Positions 16,925 to 26,300 of a DNA stretch of 30,358 bases are shown here, one piece after another; within the stretch, counting starts at the first letter, position 1, and the number at the start of each line of letters is the position of its first letter. The position numbers were made by a program, and so were the translations under genes. The notes under the pieces were generated by a model. That model was not told the DNA's origin. It saw nothing but the letters and a program-made list of their open reading frames with translations, and did no database searches. Location: NCBI GenBank assembly GCA_023430565.1, contig JAEZAD010000276.1, positions 1-30,358 on the forward strand, in the 5' to 3' direction. Origin of the DNA: Verrucomicrobiota bacterium (GTDB lineage: Bacteria; Verrucomicrobiota; Verrucomicrobiia; Opitutales; Opitutaceae).

Positions 16925-19623
16925 TTCTTCACGCGATCGAGCTCACGCACGTCGGGCCGTTTCGAGGCACGGTCCGGCTTGGTCCGTTCGCACCGGGGCT
17001 CAACCTGCTTTGCGCGCCGAACGAAACGGGAAAGTCCACATCGTTGCGCGCCGCCGCTCGCGCGTTGTTCGACAAGCACACGACCAAGGGTGAAGAGTTG
17101 AAATCGCTCCAGCCCGCGGGCACCGATCTCGCGCCGCGGGTCCTGGTTGAGTTCGAAACCCGCGCGGGGCGTTACCGGATCGAGAAGACATTTCTGCAAT
17201 CGCCGCGCAGTCTTCTTCAGCAATGGCAGGGCAGCGCCTGGCAGCCCATCGCTGAAGCCGACGCCGCCGATCAACGCATGCAGGATCTGCTGCACTCGTC
17301 CTTGCCGGGTCGCGGCGCGACGAAGCCGGAGCACTGGGGCTTTCTCGGTTTTCTTTGGGCGCGCCAGGGTGAACTCTCCGAATGGCCCAAGCTCGAAGAC
17401 GAGGCGGTCGGCCAGCAAATTCGCGCCCGGCTGGCGCGCGTCGATCTCGATCCCGTGATCGATCAACTGCGCACGCGCCTCGCGGCGGTCGCGGATGCGA
17501 TTGTGACCGGCAGTGGACAGCCGAAGGCCGGCGGGCCGTTGCGGCTGGCGGAAGACGAACTCGCCGTGATCGAAACGGAGTTGGCAACCCTTCGCATCAC
17601 GCGCGCCAATCTCGATTCGGCTCACCAGCGTTATCAGCGCGCAGTCGCCGCGGTGACGCAGTTGGAAAAGGAGCACGCCGACCGCGAGGTGCAGGCGAAA
17701 GCGCTCGGCGAGCAGGCGCTCGCGGCCGAGAAGCTGCGCGGCGAACTGGAAACGCGTCAGGTCGAGTATAAAGCCGCGCAGGAAAAACTCAGCGCGGTCG
17801 TGGGCGACGTCGCGCTGATCGCGCAACGAAACACTGAAATCATCCAGACCCAGGACGCGCTGGCGAGAGCCGAGGAGGCGGCAAAGACGTCTGAGGCTCG
17901 CGTCGCCGCCGCCCGCACGAACCTGGATCAGCAACAAGCGGCGCGACCCCAGCATGAGGCGCAGCTCGGCGCGCTTCGCACCGGGCTTCAGCGTTTCCAA
18001 AGCCTGCTGCGTCTGCGTCAGCTTTCGGCCGACGCGAAGCAGCTCGAAAAACAACTCGCGAAAATCGATCAAGCGACGGCGGACCTGGCCAAGCTGGCCG
18101 CGAGCAAAGCGAAACTCCCGGCCATCACCGCCGCGAAAGTTCGGAAGCTCGAGGAATTGATCGATGAGATCCGCACCCAGCGGGCGCAGTTGCAGGCGCT
18201 TGGATTGACGGTGGAGCTGAAACCGGAGCGCGTGTCTTCCGCGGCGATCGATGATGGACGCAACCGCCAGCAGCAATCGTTGCCAGCCGGTGAAGTGACC
18301 CGCCTGCACAGCCCGCAATCGCTGGATCTGACGCTCACTGGATGGGGTCGCATCACGATCCGTTCGGGTGCGCAGGAGGCGCAGAATGTCGCGCACGAGC
18401 TGGGTGAATCGGAAGCGCGTTTGAAAACGGCTTTGGAGGAAGCGGAGGTGGCGTCGCTCGAGGCCGCGCGCGAGACGCTCGCCCGGCGGAAAGAACTCGA
18501 AGTCCAAATCAAAGCCGCCGAAGCCGCGTGCGCCGAACTTTTGGGCGATTACGAAACGGCCGACGAGTTACGCTCTGCCGCCACCAGCGCAGCCAACCGG
18601 GTCGAGGCCCTCACCGTCACGCTCGCGCCGGATGCGGCCGATTTGGAGCGTAGCTCCAGCGAGTTGGAAGCCCACGAGGCCCAGCATGCAGAAGCGATCC
18701 CGGCGGCTGAAAAAGCGCTGAAGGTGTTCGACAAAGCCCTCGTCCAATCGCGGACCGAAGAACGCGAAGCGATGGACGCGTTGCAAAAACTCACGGCGGC
18801 CGCGGGGGAGCACCGCACGCGCCTGCGCACGCTCGAAAGCCAGATGGCCGACGTGTCGGCGCGTTATCCTGAAGGTGCGGAGAAGGCGAAGGCCCGGGCG
18901 CAAATGGATTTCACACAGGCCGAAGCGCGCGTCGCGGCACTCAAGGCGAACCTTCCGGCCGACTTCGAAAAGCTCCCCGAGCGCAACAAGCGCGCGGCGA
19001 CTGCGCTCCAGCAACTCGCGAACGAACTGCAGGCGTCGCGCAGCGAACGCGACAACGCGCGGGGCGCATTGGAAAGCCTCGGCGGGCAGGGGATCTATTC
19101 GCGGGAAACTGAACTCGAAGAAAAGAAGGCCGAAGCGACACTGCGCCGCGACGCCGCCCGCACGAAGGGTTGGGCAGCGCGGATTGCGCACAATCTGATC
19201 GAGCACCGGAAACAAGCCGCGACGCGCGCCGTGCTCACGCCCTTGGAGCAGCGCCTCACCGCCGCGTTCGCCGAGTTGACGGGCGATCGCGCCCGCGAAG
19301 TCTTCCTCGACGAGCATCTCCAGATCGCCGGCATCGGCCGCACGCGCGCGGAAAGCCACGCGTTCGACCTGCTCTCGCAGGGAGCGAAAGAGCAACTGCT
19401 CCTCTGTCTCCGCATCGCCGTCGCGCAGGAACTCGCCACCGCCGAGCCGCAGGTGCTGATCCTCGACGACGTCCTGGTGAACACCGACCCCATCCGCCAG
19501 GAACGAATCCTCGACGTCCTCGCGGCACAAGCGTCGCGCCTGCAAATCCTGATCCTCACCTGCCACCCGGATCGTTATCGTGGCGTGGGCGCACCGGTTT
19601 CCATTGGAGGCTGCATGGCCTGA
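16921..19623 (+). CDS. SbcC/Rad50/YhaN-like SMC-type ATPase without zinc hook
   Basis: The 900-residue protein starts with GTG inside the stop of the nuclease gene (GTGA overlap). Walker A is CAPNETGKST at 31-40. Two long coiled-coil arms rich in A/E/K/Q cover about 190-420 and 490-780. The ABC signature LSQGAKEQ lies near 818 and Walker B VLILDDVLVNTD near 845. A CXXC zinc hook, standard in Rad50/SbcC, is absent. Instead residues about 430-485 hold a proline- and beta-rich stretch (VELKPERVSS..., LDLTLTGWGRITIRSG). That, and the moderate length, fit the YhaN-type branch better than SbcC. The two subunits would tether and cut DNA ends in the cytoplasm. Confidence 0.85.
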   Translation: MILHAIELTHVGPFRGTVRLGPFAPGLNLLCAPNETGKSTSLRAAARALFDKHTTKGEELKSLQPAGTDLAPRVLVEFETRAGRYRIEKTFLQSPRSLLQQWQGSAWQPIAEADAADQRMQDLLHSSLPGRGATKPEHWGFLGFLWARQGELSEWPKLEDEAVGQQIRARLARVDLDPVIDQLRTRLAAVADAIVTGSGQPKAGGPLRLAEDELAVIETELATLRITRANLDSAHQRYQRAVAAVTQLEKEHADREVQAKALGEQALAAEKLRGELETRQVEYKAAQEKLSAVVGDVALIAQRNTEIIQTQDALARAEEAAKTSEARVAAARTNLDQQQAARPQHEAQLGALRTGLQRFQSLLRLRQLSADAKQLEKQLAKIDQATADLAKLAASKAKLPAITAAKVRKLEELIDEIRTQRAQLQALGLTVELKPERVSSAAIDDGRNRQQQSLPAGEVTRLHSPQSLDLTLTGWGRITIRSGAQEAQNVAHELGESEARLKTALEEAEVASLEAARETLARRKELEVQIKAAEAACAELLGDYETADELRSAATSAANRVEALTVTLAPDAADLERSSSELEAHEAQHAEAIPAAEKALKVFDKALVQSRTEEREAMDALQKLTAAAGEHRTRLRTLESQMADVSARYPEGAEKAKARAQMDFTQAEARVAALKANLPADFEKLPERNKRAATALQQLANELQASRSERDNARGALESLGGQGIYSRETELEEKKAEATLRRDAARTKGWAARIAHNLIEHRKQAATRAVLTPLEQRLTAAFAELTGDRAREVFLDEHLQIAGIGRTRAESHAFDLLSQGAKEQLLLCLRIAVAQELATAEPQVLILDDVLVNTDPIRQERILDVLAAQASRLQILILTCHPDRYRGVGAPVSIGGCMA

Positions 19624-19647
19624 TTTCGTTCTCCTCCAGAAAACGCT

Positions 19648-21450
19648 ATGCCTCCAAAAGCAAAAAAAACCACAGCTCCCGCGGAATCGGTAGAAGATGC
19701 GATCCCGGAGAAAACCACTTCGAAATTACGACGATTGGTTATACGGAACTTTAGGTGCATCGGTCAGTCAGCCGTGTCTATCGACCTCGACGATATCGTC
19801 GTGCTTGTGGGCCCCAACAATGCCGGGAAAAGCACCGTCCTTCGCGCCTACCAGGTCATCACGGATTCATCCGCGCCCAAATTGACCATCGAGGATTTTC
19901 ACAAAGGCGATCCTGGCATTCCAGCCACCGTGGAGCTGTATACTGCTGTCGGCGATGACCTGCCGGGGAATCGGTGGGTTCAGAAGGTGGATGGAGAATC
20001 GATCGTGCGCGAGCGCTGGACATGGAGCGCGCCCGCGGCCGCCGCAAAACGACAGGATTGGGACGTGATCCTATCGGACTGGGCGGAAGAAGGGGTTCCG
20101 TGGGGGGCGGCAAACGTAGCGAAATCCCGTCGCCCTGCCCCCCATCGTATCGAGGCGTTCGCAAATCCCACCACGCAGATCAAGGAGGTCACGGACATGC
20201 TTCTCAGGGTGCTGCAAACACGTGTAAAGGGGCTGGATCTTGACGTGCCAGGCGAAGACGGCGAGCCGAAGAGCACAATCTACGGGCAGCTCTTGAAATG
20301 CTTTGCCGAGACCCAAAAGACCGTGGTGGAAGAAACGAAAGCAGAGATCGAGAAGACCGAGGCGCAGCTCAGCGCATTCGTCGCCGAGGTCTTTACTGGC
20401 TATAAGGTCAAGTTTGATGCGCGACCGGAAGAAGATCTCGTCAAAGGGCTAAACTTCTTCAAGGCGGGCGCCGAGTTGCAGATGGGACCAGCTGAGGGCC
20501 ATCTCAGTAGCGCGGAGCATCAAGGCAGCGGGGCGCGGCGAACTCTGATGTGGGCGGCGTTGCGATTCATCGCAGAGACGGAAGGTCTAAAAAAGGGCGA
20601 TATCGGTGTCGCCAATTTGTTGCTCCTCGATGAGCCAGAGTTATGCCTTCATCCCAACGCCGTGCGAGAATGTTGCAGCACGCTTTATAAGCTGTCCGAA
20701 ACAGGCAAGTGGCAGGCAATGATCACGACGCATTCGCCCGCATTTATCGACCTTTCTCGAGACAACACGACCGTCGTGCGTGTAGAGCGAGAGGCCAATG
20801 GTGAGGTGAGTGGCACCACCGTTTTCCGCCCTTCGCAGGCCAAGCTCGACGAGGACGAAAAGCGCGAGCTCAAGCTGCTGAACATCTACGATCCCCATGT
20901 CGCTGAGTTCTTCTTTGGCGGGCGAACTATTCTGGTCGAAGGCGACACGGAATACACCGCCTTCAAATGGATCATCGCAACCGAGGCAGACCCCACCCTC
21001 TTCAAAGATGTGCACATCGTGCGGGCTCGGGGTAAGGTCACCATTGCTTCCTTGGCGAAGGTGTTGAACCAATTCGGCGCCCGCTACGCCGCTTTGCATG
21101 ACTCCGATCTCCCGCTCTTGCCGAAAACCGGGAACGCCAATCCCGCTTGGACGAATAACGATCGGATTCTGGATCAGATCAAGGCGGCCCCCAATCCGCA
21201 GCGTGTGCGACTCGTCGCATTGATACCGAATTTTGAGCAGAGCATGTTCGGCACCGGTGTCGACTCGGATAAGCCCTACAACGCCTATCAGACCTTAAAG
21301 GCAGATGCAGGCGCCCGAGGCCGCGTGCGCGAGCTTCTTCTCGCATTGATCGATTTCTCAAAGGACCTCCCCTCAGGTGCCTTGCACTGGTCCGATATCG
21401 AGGTGTTACGAGCGAAAGTCATCGAAGGCCAAGCCGCGCCCCAGCAATAA
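19648..21450 (+). CDS. OLD-family ATP-dependent nuclease (ABC ATPase + TOPRIM)
   Basis: This 600-residue protein begins with a basic 25-residue leader, then an ATPase domain: RNFRCIG, Walker A GPNNAGKST at 55-63, Walker B LLLLDEPELCLHP near 320-335, and a TTHSP switch motif. A TOPRIM nuclease domain follows, with its first acidic motif LVEGDTEYTAF near 428-438 and DSD in LHDSDLP near 484. This order is that of stand-alone (class 1) OLD nucleases such as phage P2 Old; GajA of the Gabija defence system is related, but no UvrD-like GajB partner is next to it. It begins 24 nt after the ATPase gene. Codon use differs from its neighbours, with TTA, ATA, AGG and GTA near the start, which suggests separate acquisition. 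Confidence 0.9.
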   Translation: MPPKAKKTTAPAESVEDAIPEKTTSKLRRLVIRNFRCIGQSAVSIDLDDIVVLVGPNNAGKSTVLRAYQVITDSSAPKLTIEDFHKGDPGIPATVELYTAVGDDLPGNRWVQKVDGESIVRERWTWSAPAAAAKRQDWDVILSDWAEEGVPWGAANVAKSRRPAPHRIEAFANPTTQIKEVTDMLLRVLQTRVKGLDLDVPGEDGEPKSTIYGQLLKCFAETQKTVVEETKAEIEKTEAQLSAFVAEVFTGYKVKFDARPEEDLVKGLNFFKAGAELQMGPAEGHLSSAEHQGSGARRTLMWAALRFIAETEGLKKGDIGVANLLLLDEPELCLHPNAVRECCSTLYKLSETGKWQAMITTHSPAFIDLSRDNTTVVRVEREANGEVSGTTVFRPSQAKLDEDEKRELKLLNIYDPHVAEFFFGGRTILVEGDTEYTAFKWIIATEADPTLFKDVHIVRARGKVTIASLAKVLNQFGARYAALHDSDLPLLPKTGNANPAWTNNDRILDQIKAAPNPQRVRLVALIPNFEQSMFGTGVDSDKPYNAYQTLKADAGARGRVRELLLALIDFSKDLPSGALHWSDIEVLRAKVIEGQAAPQQ

Positions 21451-21540
21451 TCTTCAACACGCACAAATCCGAAGCCCTCCACTACCCAGCGAAGGAATTG
21501 AAGAAATGGCGGCGTTCCAGAAACCCAAGCAATCGCAACC

Positions 21541-21849
21541 ATGAGCACCGTTTCTGCCGAGCCCGCAGTCGCTACTTTATCACCCGCCGTCAGCTTCGAT
21601 CCCGCGATCAACTACGCCCTCCAGCAAAATGCCATTCCGGTGGTGAAGGAACTGCGGTTTCAAAACGACGACGTTGCGCGCAAGGATATCGTCATCCGTG
21701 TCAGCACCGAGCCAGTGTTCGCCGCTCCGGTGGAGATGCGCCTCCAAGGCATCGTGGCAAGCGGCGAATATCACATCGCTCTGCTCGATTTGAAACTCAG
21801 TCACGACTTTCTCGCCGGACTGAATCAAGCCGTTTCCGGTAGGCGATGA
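21541..21849 (+). pseudogene. Truncated duplicate of the N-terminus of the DUF4011 helicase
   Basis: The 102 codons match residues 1-100 of the large protein starting at 23326 at about 80 of 100 positions, including runs such as VVKELRFQNDDVARKD. Both copies start MST-SAE and align without gaps. Similarity ends at LNQAVSG/LNEKVTG, where this copy meets a stop after two more residues. DNA differences include many silent changes, so the copies diverged before this one was lost, or it came from a related system. It contains only the N-terminal beta-sandwich-like domain. A functional short protein is possible, since its start and frame are intact, but a relic is the simpler reading. Confidence 0.8.
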
Positions 21850-21895
21850 TGGGCGGAGCGGCACGCGTTCGTTTAGTCTACGTTGAAATGTGTCC

Positions 21896-23329
21896 ATGAC
21901 CCGCGAATCCCAGCACACCGAGTGGAAGGAGGCGTGGCGCGACGATCATCTGCGCTGGGTGTGTGGTTTCGCCAATGCCGAGGGCGGGCGGCTTGAGATC
22001 GGGCGCAATGACGCGGGTGCGGTCGTCGGCTTGGCCGATGCTCAAAAGCTTCTCGAAGATCTGCCCAACAAGATTCGCGATCTGCTCGGCATCCTCGTCT
22101 CCGTCAACCTGCGGCAGAGCGACGGCAAGGATCTGCTCGAAATCGTGGTCGATCCCTATCCCAACCCGATCAGCTATCGCGGCCATTATTACGTGCGCAG
22201 CGGCAGCACGCTCCAGGAGATCAAGGGCGCGGCGCTCGACCGCTTCCTTCTCCGTCGCCATGGGCGCACGTGGGATGGTGTGCCGGTGCCGGGAGTCAGC
22301 GCGGCCGATTTGTCGACGGCGGAGTTGCGGCGCTTTCGTGATCTGGCGTCAGGCGGCGGTCGCCTGGAAACGGCCGATCTCGCGGTGGCCGATGCTGCCT
22401 TGGTCGCCAAACTCAACCTTGTGGAAGGCGATTACCTGAAGCGCGCCGCGGTGCTCCTTTTCCACGACGATCCGGAGCGCTGGATCACCGGCGCGTTTGT
22501 GAAGATCGGATTTTTTCGTTCGGAGTCGGACCTCGTTTATCACGATACGATCCACGGCAATCTTTTCGAGCAGGTCGCGAAAACCGTCGATTTGCTGCGC
22601 ACCAAATACCTCAAGGCCGCCATCCGCTATTCAGGCCTGCAACGCATCGAACGCTTCCCTGTGCCTGCGGCCGCCCTGCGCGAGGCGGTGCTCAACGCTC
22701 TCGTTCATCGCGATTACGCCACCGCCGCGCCGGTGCAGATTCGCGTCTATCCCGACCGCCTCAATCTCTGGAATCCCGCCGTCCTGCCGGAGGGTTGGAC
22801 CGTGGAAACGTTGCTCGGCGAACATCCCTCGGCGCCGCACAACCCGGTCGTCGCCGGTGCTTTTTTTCGCCGCGGCGACATCGAGACTTGGGGCCGCGGC
22901 ATCCGGCGGATTTTCGAGGCCTGCCGTGCCGCCGGAGAGCCCGAGCCGCGCCTTCGCTCGCTGGCCAGCGATCTGTGGTTGGAGTTTCCCTTCGCATCGG
23001 ACTACTTGCGCGACTTGTCGGCCGCTGGACAAGTCGCGGGCGAAGTCACAGGTGGAGTCGCGGGTGAAGTCACCCCCGAAGTCACCCCCGAAGTCACCCC
23101 CGAAGTCAGACGCATGCTTTCGGTCGTTGTGGGTGAGATGAACCGAACTGAAATCATGTTGGCCTTGGGGCTGCGCGACGAAAAACACTTCCGGGAGCAC
23201 TATCAGCAGACCGGGATCGCCGCCGGCGTCCTCGAAATGACCATTCCCGGCAAGCCCAAGAGCCGCCTGCAAAAATACCGGCTGACCGCCGCCGGCAAAC
23301 GCCTCGCTTCACGTCCCGACACACCATGA
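21896..23329 (+). CDS. AlbA_2 (Schlafen-like)/GHKL ATPase-fold protein with winged-helix tail
   Basis: From ATG 21896 (GTG 21890 is the alternative) the product has 477 residues. The N-terminal AlbA_2 domain (about 1-115) opens ESQHTEWKEAW, then FANAEGGRLEIG and YYVRSGSTLQEI. A RecG-like ATP-binding C-terminal domain follows at about 250-370, with an N-box-like LNALVHRDY and a WGRGIRRI segment. Near 385-405 is a tandem VTPE run, and the tail resembles a winged helix (NRTEIMLALGLRDEKHF). Family members are usually called transcriptional regulators, but their biochemistry is poorly known; AlbA_2 binds nucleic acid and some relatives act in defence. Its stop overlaps the helicase start (ATGA), so the two genes form a translationally coupled pair. 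Confidence 0.87.
   Translation: MTRESQHTEWKEAWRDDHLRWVCGFANAEGGRLEIGRNDAGAVVGLADAQKLLEDLPNKIRDLLGILVSVNLRQSDGKDLLEIVVDPYPNPISYRGHYYVRSGSTLQEIKGAALDRFLLRRHGRTWDGVPVPGVSAADLSTAELRRFRDLASGGGRLETADLAVADAALVAKLNLVEGDYLKRAAVLLFHDDPERWITGAFVKIGFFRSESDLVYHDTIHGNLFEQVAKTVDLLRTKYLKAAIRYSGLQRIERFPVPAAALREAVLNALVHRDYATAAPVQIRVYPDRLNLWNPAVLPEGWTVETLLGEHPSAPHNPVVAGAFFRRGDIETWGRGIRRIFEACRAAGEPEPRLRSLASDLWLEFPFASDYLRDLSAAGQVAGEVTGGVAGEVTPEVTPEVTPEVRRMLSVVVGEMNRTEIMLALGLRDEKHFREHYQQTGIAAGVLEMTIPGKPKSRLQKYRLTAAGKRLASRPDTP
23066..23109 (+). repeat. 12-nt tandem repeat encoding VTPE units
   Basis: GAAGTCACCCCC occurs three times in tandem with a partial fourth copy, encoding EVTP repeats within the AlbA_2 protein; degenerate GEVTGGVAGEV units come just before. 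The 12-nt unit keeps frame, so copy number can change without breaking the gene. It lies in the linker between the ATPase-fold domain and the winged helix. Confidence 0.85.
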
Positions 23330-26300
23330 GCACAGACTCCGCCGAATTCGCCGTCGCCTCACTGTCGCTCGCCGTGAGCTTCGACCCGGCGATCAATTAC
23401 GCCTTTCAGCAGAACGCGATTCCGGTGGTGAAGGAACTGCGGTTTCAGAACGACGACGTCGCTCGCAAGGATCTTGTCATCCGCATCACCACCGAGCCGG
23501 CGTTTGCGGCTCCCGTGGAGATTCGCCTCCAAGGCATCGCGCCGAATGGCGAATATCGCGTCGCTCCGCTCGATCTCAAACTCAGTCACGACGTGCTCGC
23601 CGGGCTGAACGAGAAGGTCACCGGCTGGCTCAAGACCGAGGTCATCGCGGGCGAAACCGTGCTTTGCTCGCGCACTGATCTCATCTCTCTCCTCGCGCGC
23701 AACGAGTGGTGCGGACTCGTCTCGCTGCCCGAAATCCTCGCGGCGTTTATTCTGCCCAACGACGCCGGCGTGATGGCGATTCTCGATCGCGCGTCGGAGT
23801 TGCTCCGCGCGCACACCGGTCGCGGCGCGTTCAACGCCTATCAGGACAAGAGCCGCAAACGCGCATGGGAACAGGTCGCCGCCATCTACAAGGCCATCGG
23901 CGAACTCGGCCTCCGCTACATGGTCGCGCCGGCGAGCTTCGAAACCACCGGCCAGAAAGTCCGCTCGCCGTCCGACATCCTCGCGCAGCGTTTCGGTAAC
24001 TGCCTCGATCTGTCGCTGCTCTTCGCCGCGTGCTGCGAACAGATCGGACTACATCCGCTCGTTTTGATTCACGACGGCCACGCTTACGCCGGTTGCTGGC
24101 TGGACCACCGCACGCTGGCGGAGCCGGCCAGCGATGACTTGCAGCACATCCGCAAGCTCGTCGAAAAATCCGAACTCACCGTGTTCGAAAGCACCGTCGT
24201 CGCGGGCGAGCAGCCGGGCACGCTGGCGGACGCTGAACTTCTGGCGCGCCCTTATCTCTCCACCGAGCAGCCGTTCCGTCTCGCCCTGGACGTGCGCCGG
24301 TCGCGCATCGCGCGCATCCATCCGCTGCCGATTCCCGGCGAGAACGGCGCCGCGCCGTCTTCGCCTGCTGGACCCGCCGCCGGTCGCGTTTCACCTGAAA
24401 CCGGTTTGGGCGGCCGCGATTTCACCGATCCGTTGGACGTCCCCGTCGCGGCCGCCACGAAGGCCGCGTCGCGCATCGACCAGTGGAAAAGCCGTCTGCT
24501 CGACCTGAGCCTGCGCAATCGTCTCCTCAATTTTCGGGAAACGAAATCCACGATTCGCATTCTCTCCGCCGCGCCGGAGCACGTGGAGGACGAGTTGGCC
24601 GCCGAGCGCGAACTGTCGCTTCAGCCCAAGCCGAAATTGATGGGCGAGGACGATCCGCGCAGCGCCGTCACCTACACCCGGCAGCAGCGCACCGATGCGC
24701 TCAACGATCACTTGCGCGACGAACTCGCTCACGGGCGCCTGCGCACCGCGCTCGACGAATCGGAGAACGCGCGCCGTCTCACCGAACTCTACCGCGCCGC
24801 GCGGGTGGCGCTCGACGAGAACGGCACCAACACCCTTTTTGCCGCCGTCGGTTTTCTCGAATGGCGCGAGACCGAGCACAGCGAACGGGTGCATCGCGCG
24901 CCGCTGCTGCTCGTGCCCGTGGAGCTGAAGCGCAAATCCGTCATCGAAGGTTTCACGCTGCGCCGCATCGACGAGGAAACGCGCCTCAACGTCACCCTCA
25001 TGGAGATGCTCCGGCAGCATTTCCAGAAGGAGATCCCCGGACTCGATCCGCTGCCGGAAGATGAAAACGGCGTGAACGTCGCCCGCGTGCTGCAGCTTTT
25101 CCGCGACGCGGTTCGCGATCTCGCTGGCTGGGAAGTGAAGACCGAAATCTGGCTCGGACAGTTTTCGTTCACGAAATTTCTCCTTTGGAAAGATCTCGCC
25201 GACCGGCTCGACGCGCTCACGCGCAATCGCATCGTCCGTCATCTCATCCATGACGCCGGCGCGCAGTATCCAAATCCACCCGACGACATCACGCCGCCGC
25301 GGCTCGACGACCAGTTTCATCCGCGCGACATCTTTTGTCCGCGCAGCGCCGACTCCTCGCAGCTCGCCGCCGTCCTGGCCGCCGCCGCGGGCCACGACTA
25401 CGTGCTCGAAGGGCCGCCGGGCACCGGCAAATCGCAGACGATCACCAATATCATCGCGCACTGTCTGTCGCAGGGGAAGCGCGTGCTCTTCGTCGCCGAG
25501 AAGCGCGCGGCGCTCGACGTCGTTCACCGCCGTCTGCGGGAGGACGGCCTGGAGCCTTTCTGCCTCGAACTGCATTCCAACAAAACCGGCAAGGCCGACG
25601 TGCTGGCACAATTCGACCACGCCCTGAAATTCATCGACCAGTCCTCGACGTCCGACTGGGAACATCGCACCGCCGAGCTGGAGAAACTCCGCGCGTCGCT
25701 CAACGCCTACACGCGCGCGCTGCATCGGCGACATCCGTGCGGTCTGAGCGCGCACGACTGCCTCGATTATCTTCTGCCGCGAAAAGAGGAGGCCGTGGTG
25801 CGCTTCGACCGCTGGCCGTCGATTCTCGAGACCTCCGCCGAAACGCTCGACGGCGCGCGTCTGCTGAGTCGTTTGCTGCAAGAGCGCTCGCGTCCGCTTG
25901 GGCCGCTCGCGGATCACGCGCTTGCGCCGGTGGCGTGCGCGGAGTGGTCGCCCTCGTGGGCGGAGCGCACGCTCGATCGCATTCGCGAACTTGGCGCTCT
26001 CACCGACGCGGCGCTCGAAGCCACGCGCGAACTTCGCACATGGCTGCGTCGCCCGAACGTCGCCGCGTCCCGGCAGGAGCTCGCGCATCTCGGCGCGCTG
26101 GTGGAAAGTTTGCTCGCGCCCGAGCCGGTCGGCGCGGCGTTCGCAACGACGCCGTGGAACCAACTCGGTGGCGATCTCGAAACGTGGATCGCGCTCACGC
26201 GTGAACGGACCGAACTGCGGGCGAAGCTCACCGATTACGATGAGACCAAACTGCTCGCGCTCGATCTGGACGCATTGCAGGCAAAGTGGACCTCGGCGCA

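Noticed and set aside
23041..23110. Short direct repeats that might suggest a CRISPR array
   Set aside because: The 12-nt units are contiguous, have no spacers and encode VTPE repeats in frame.
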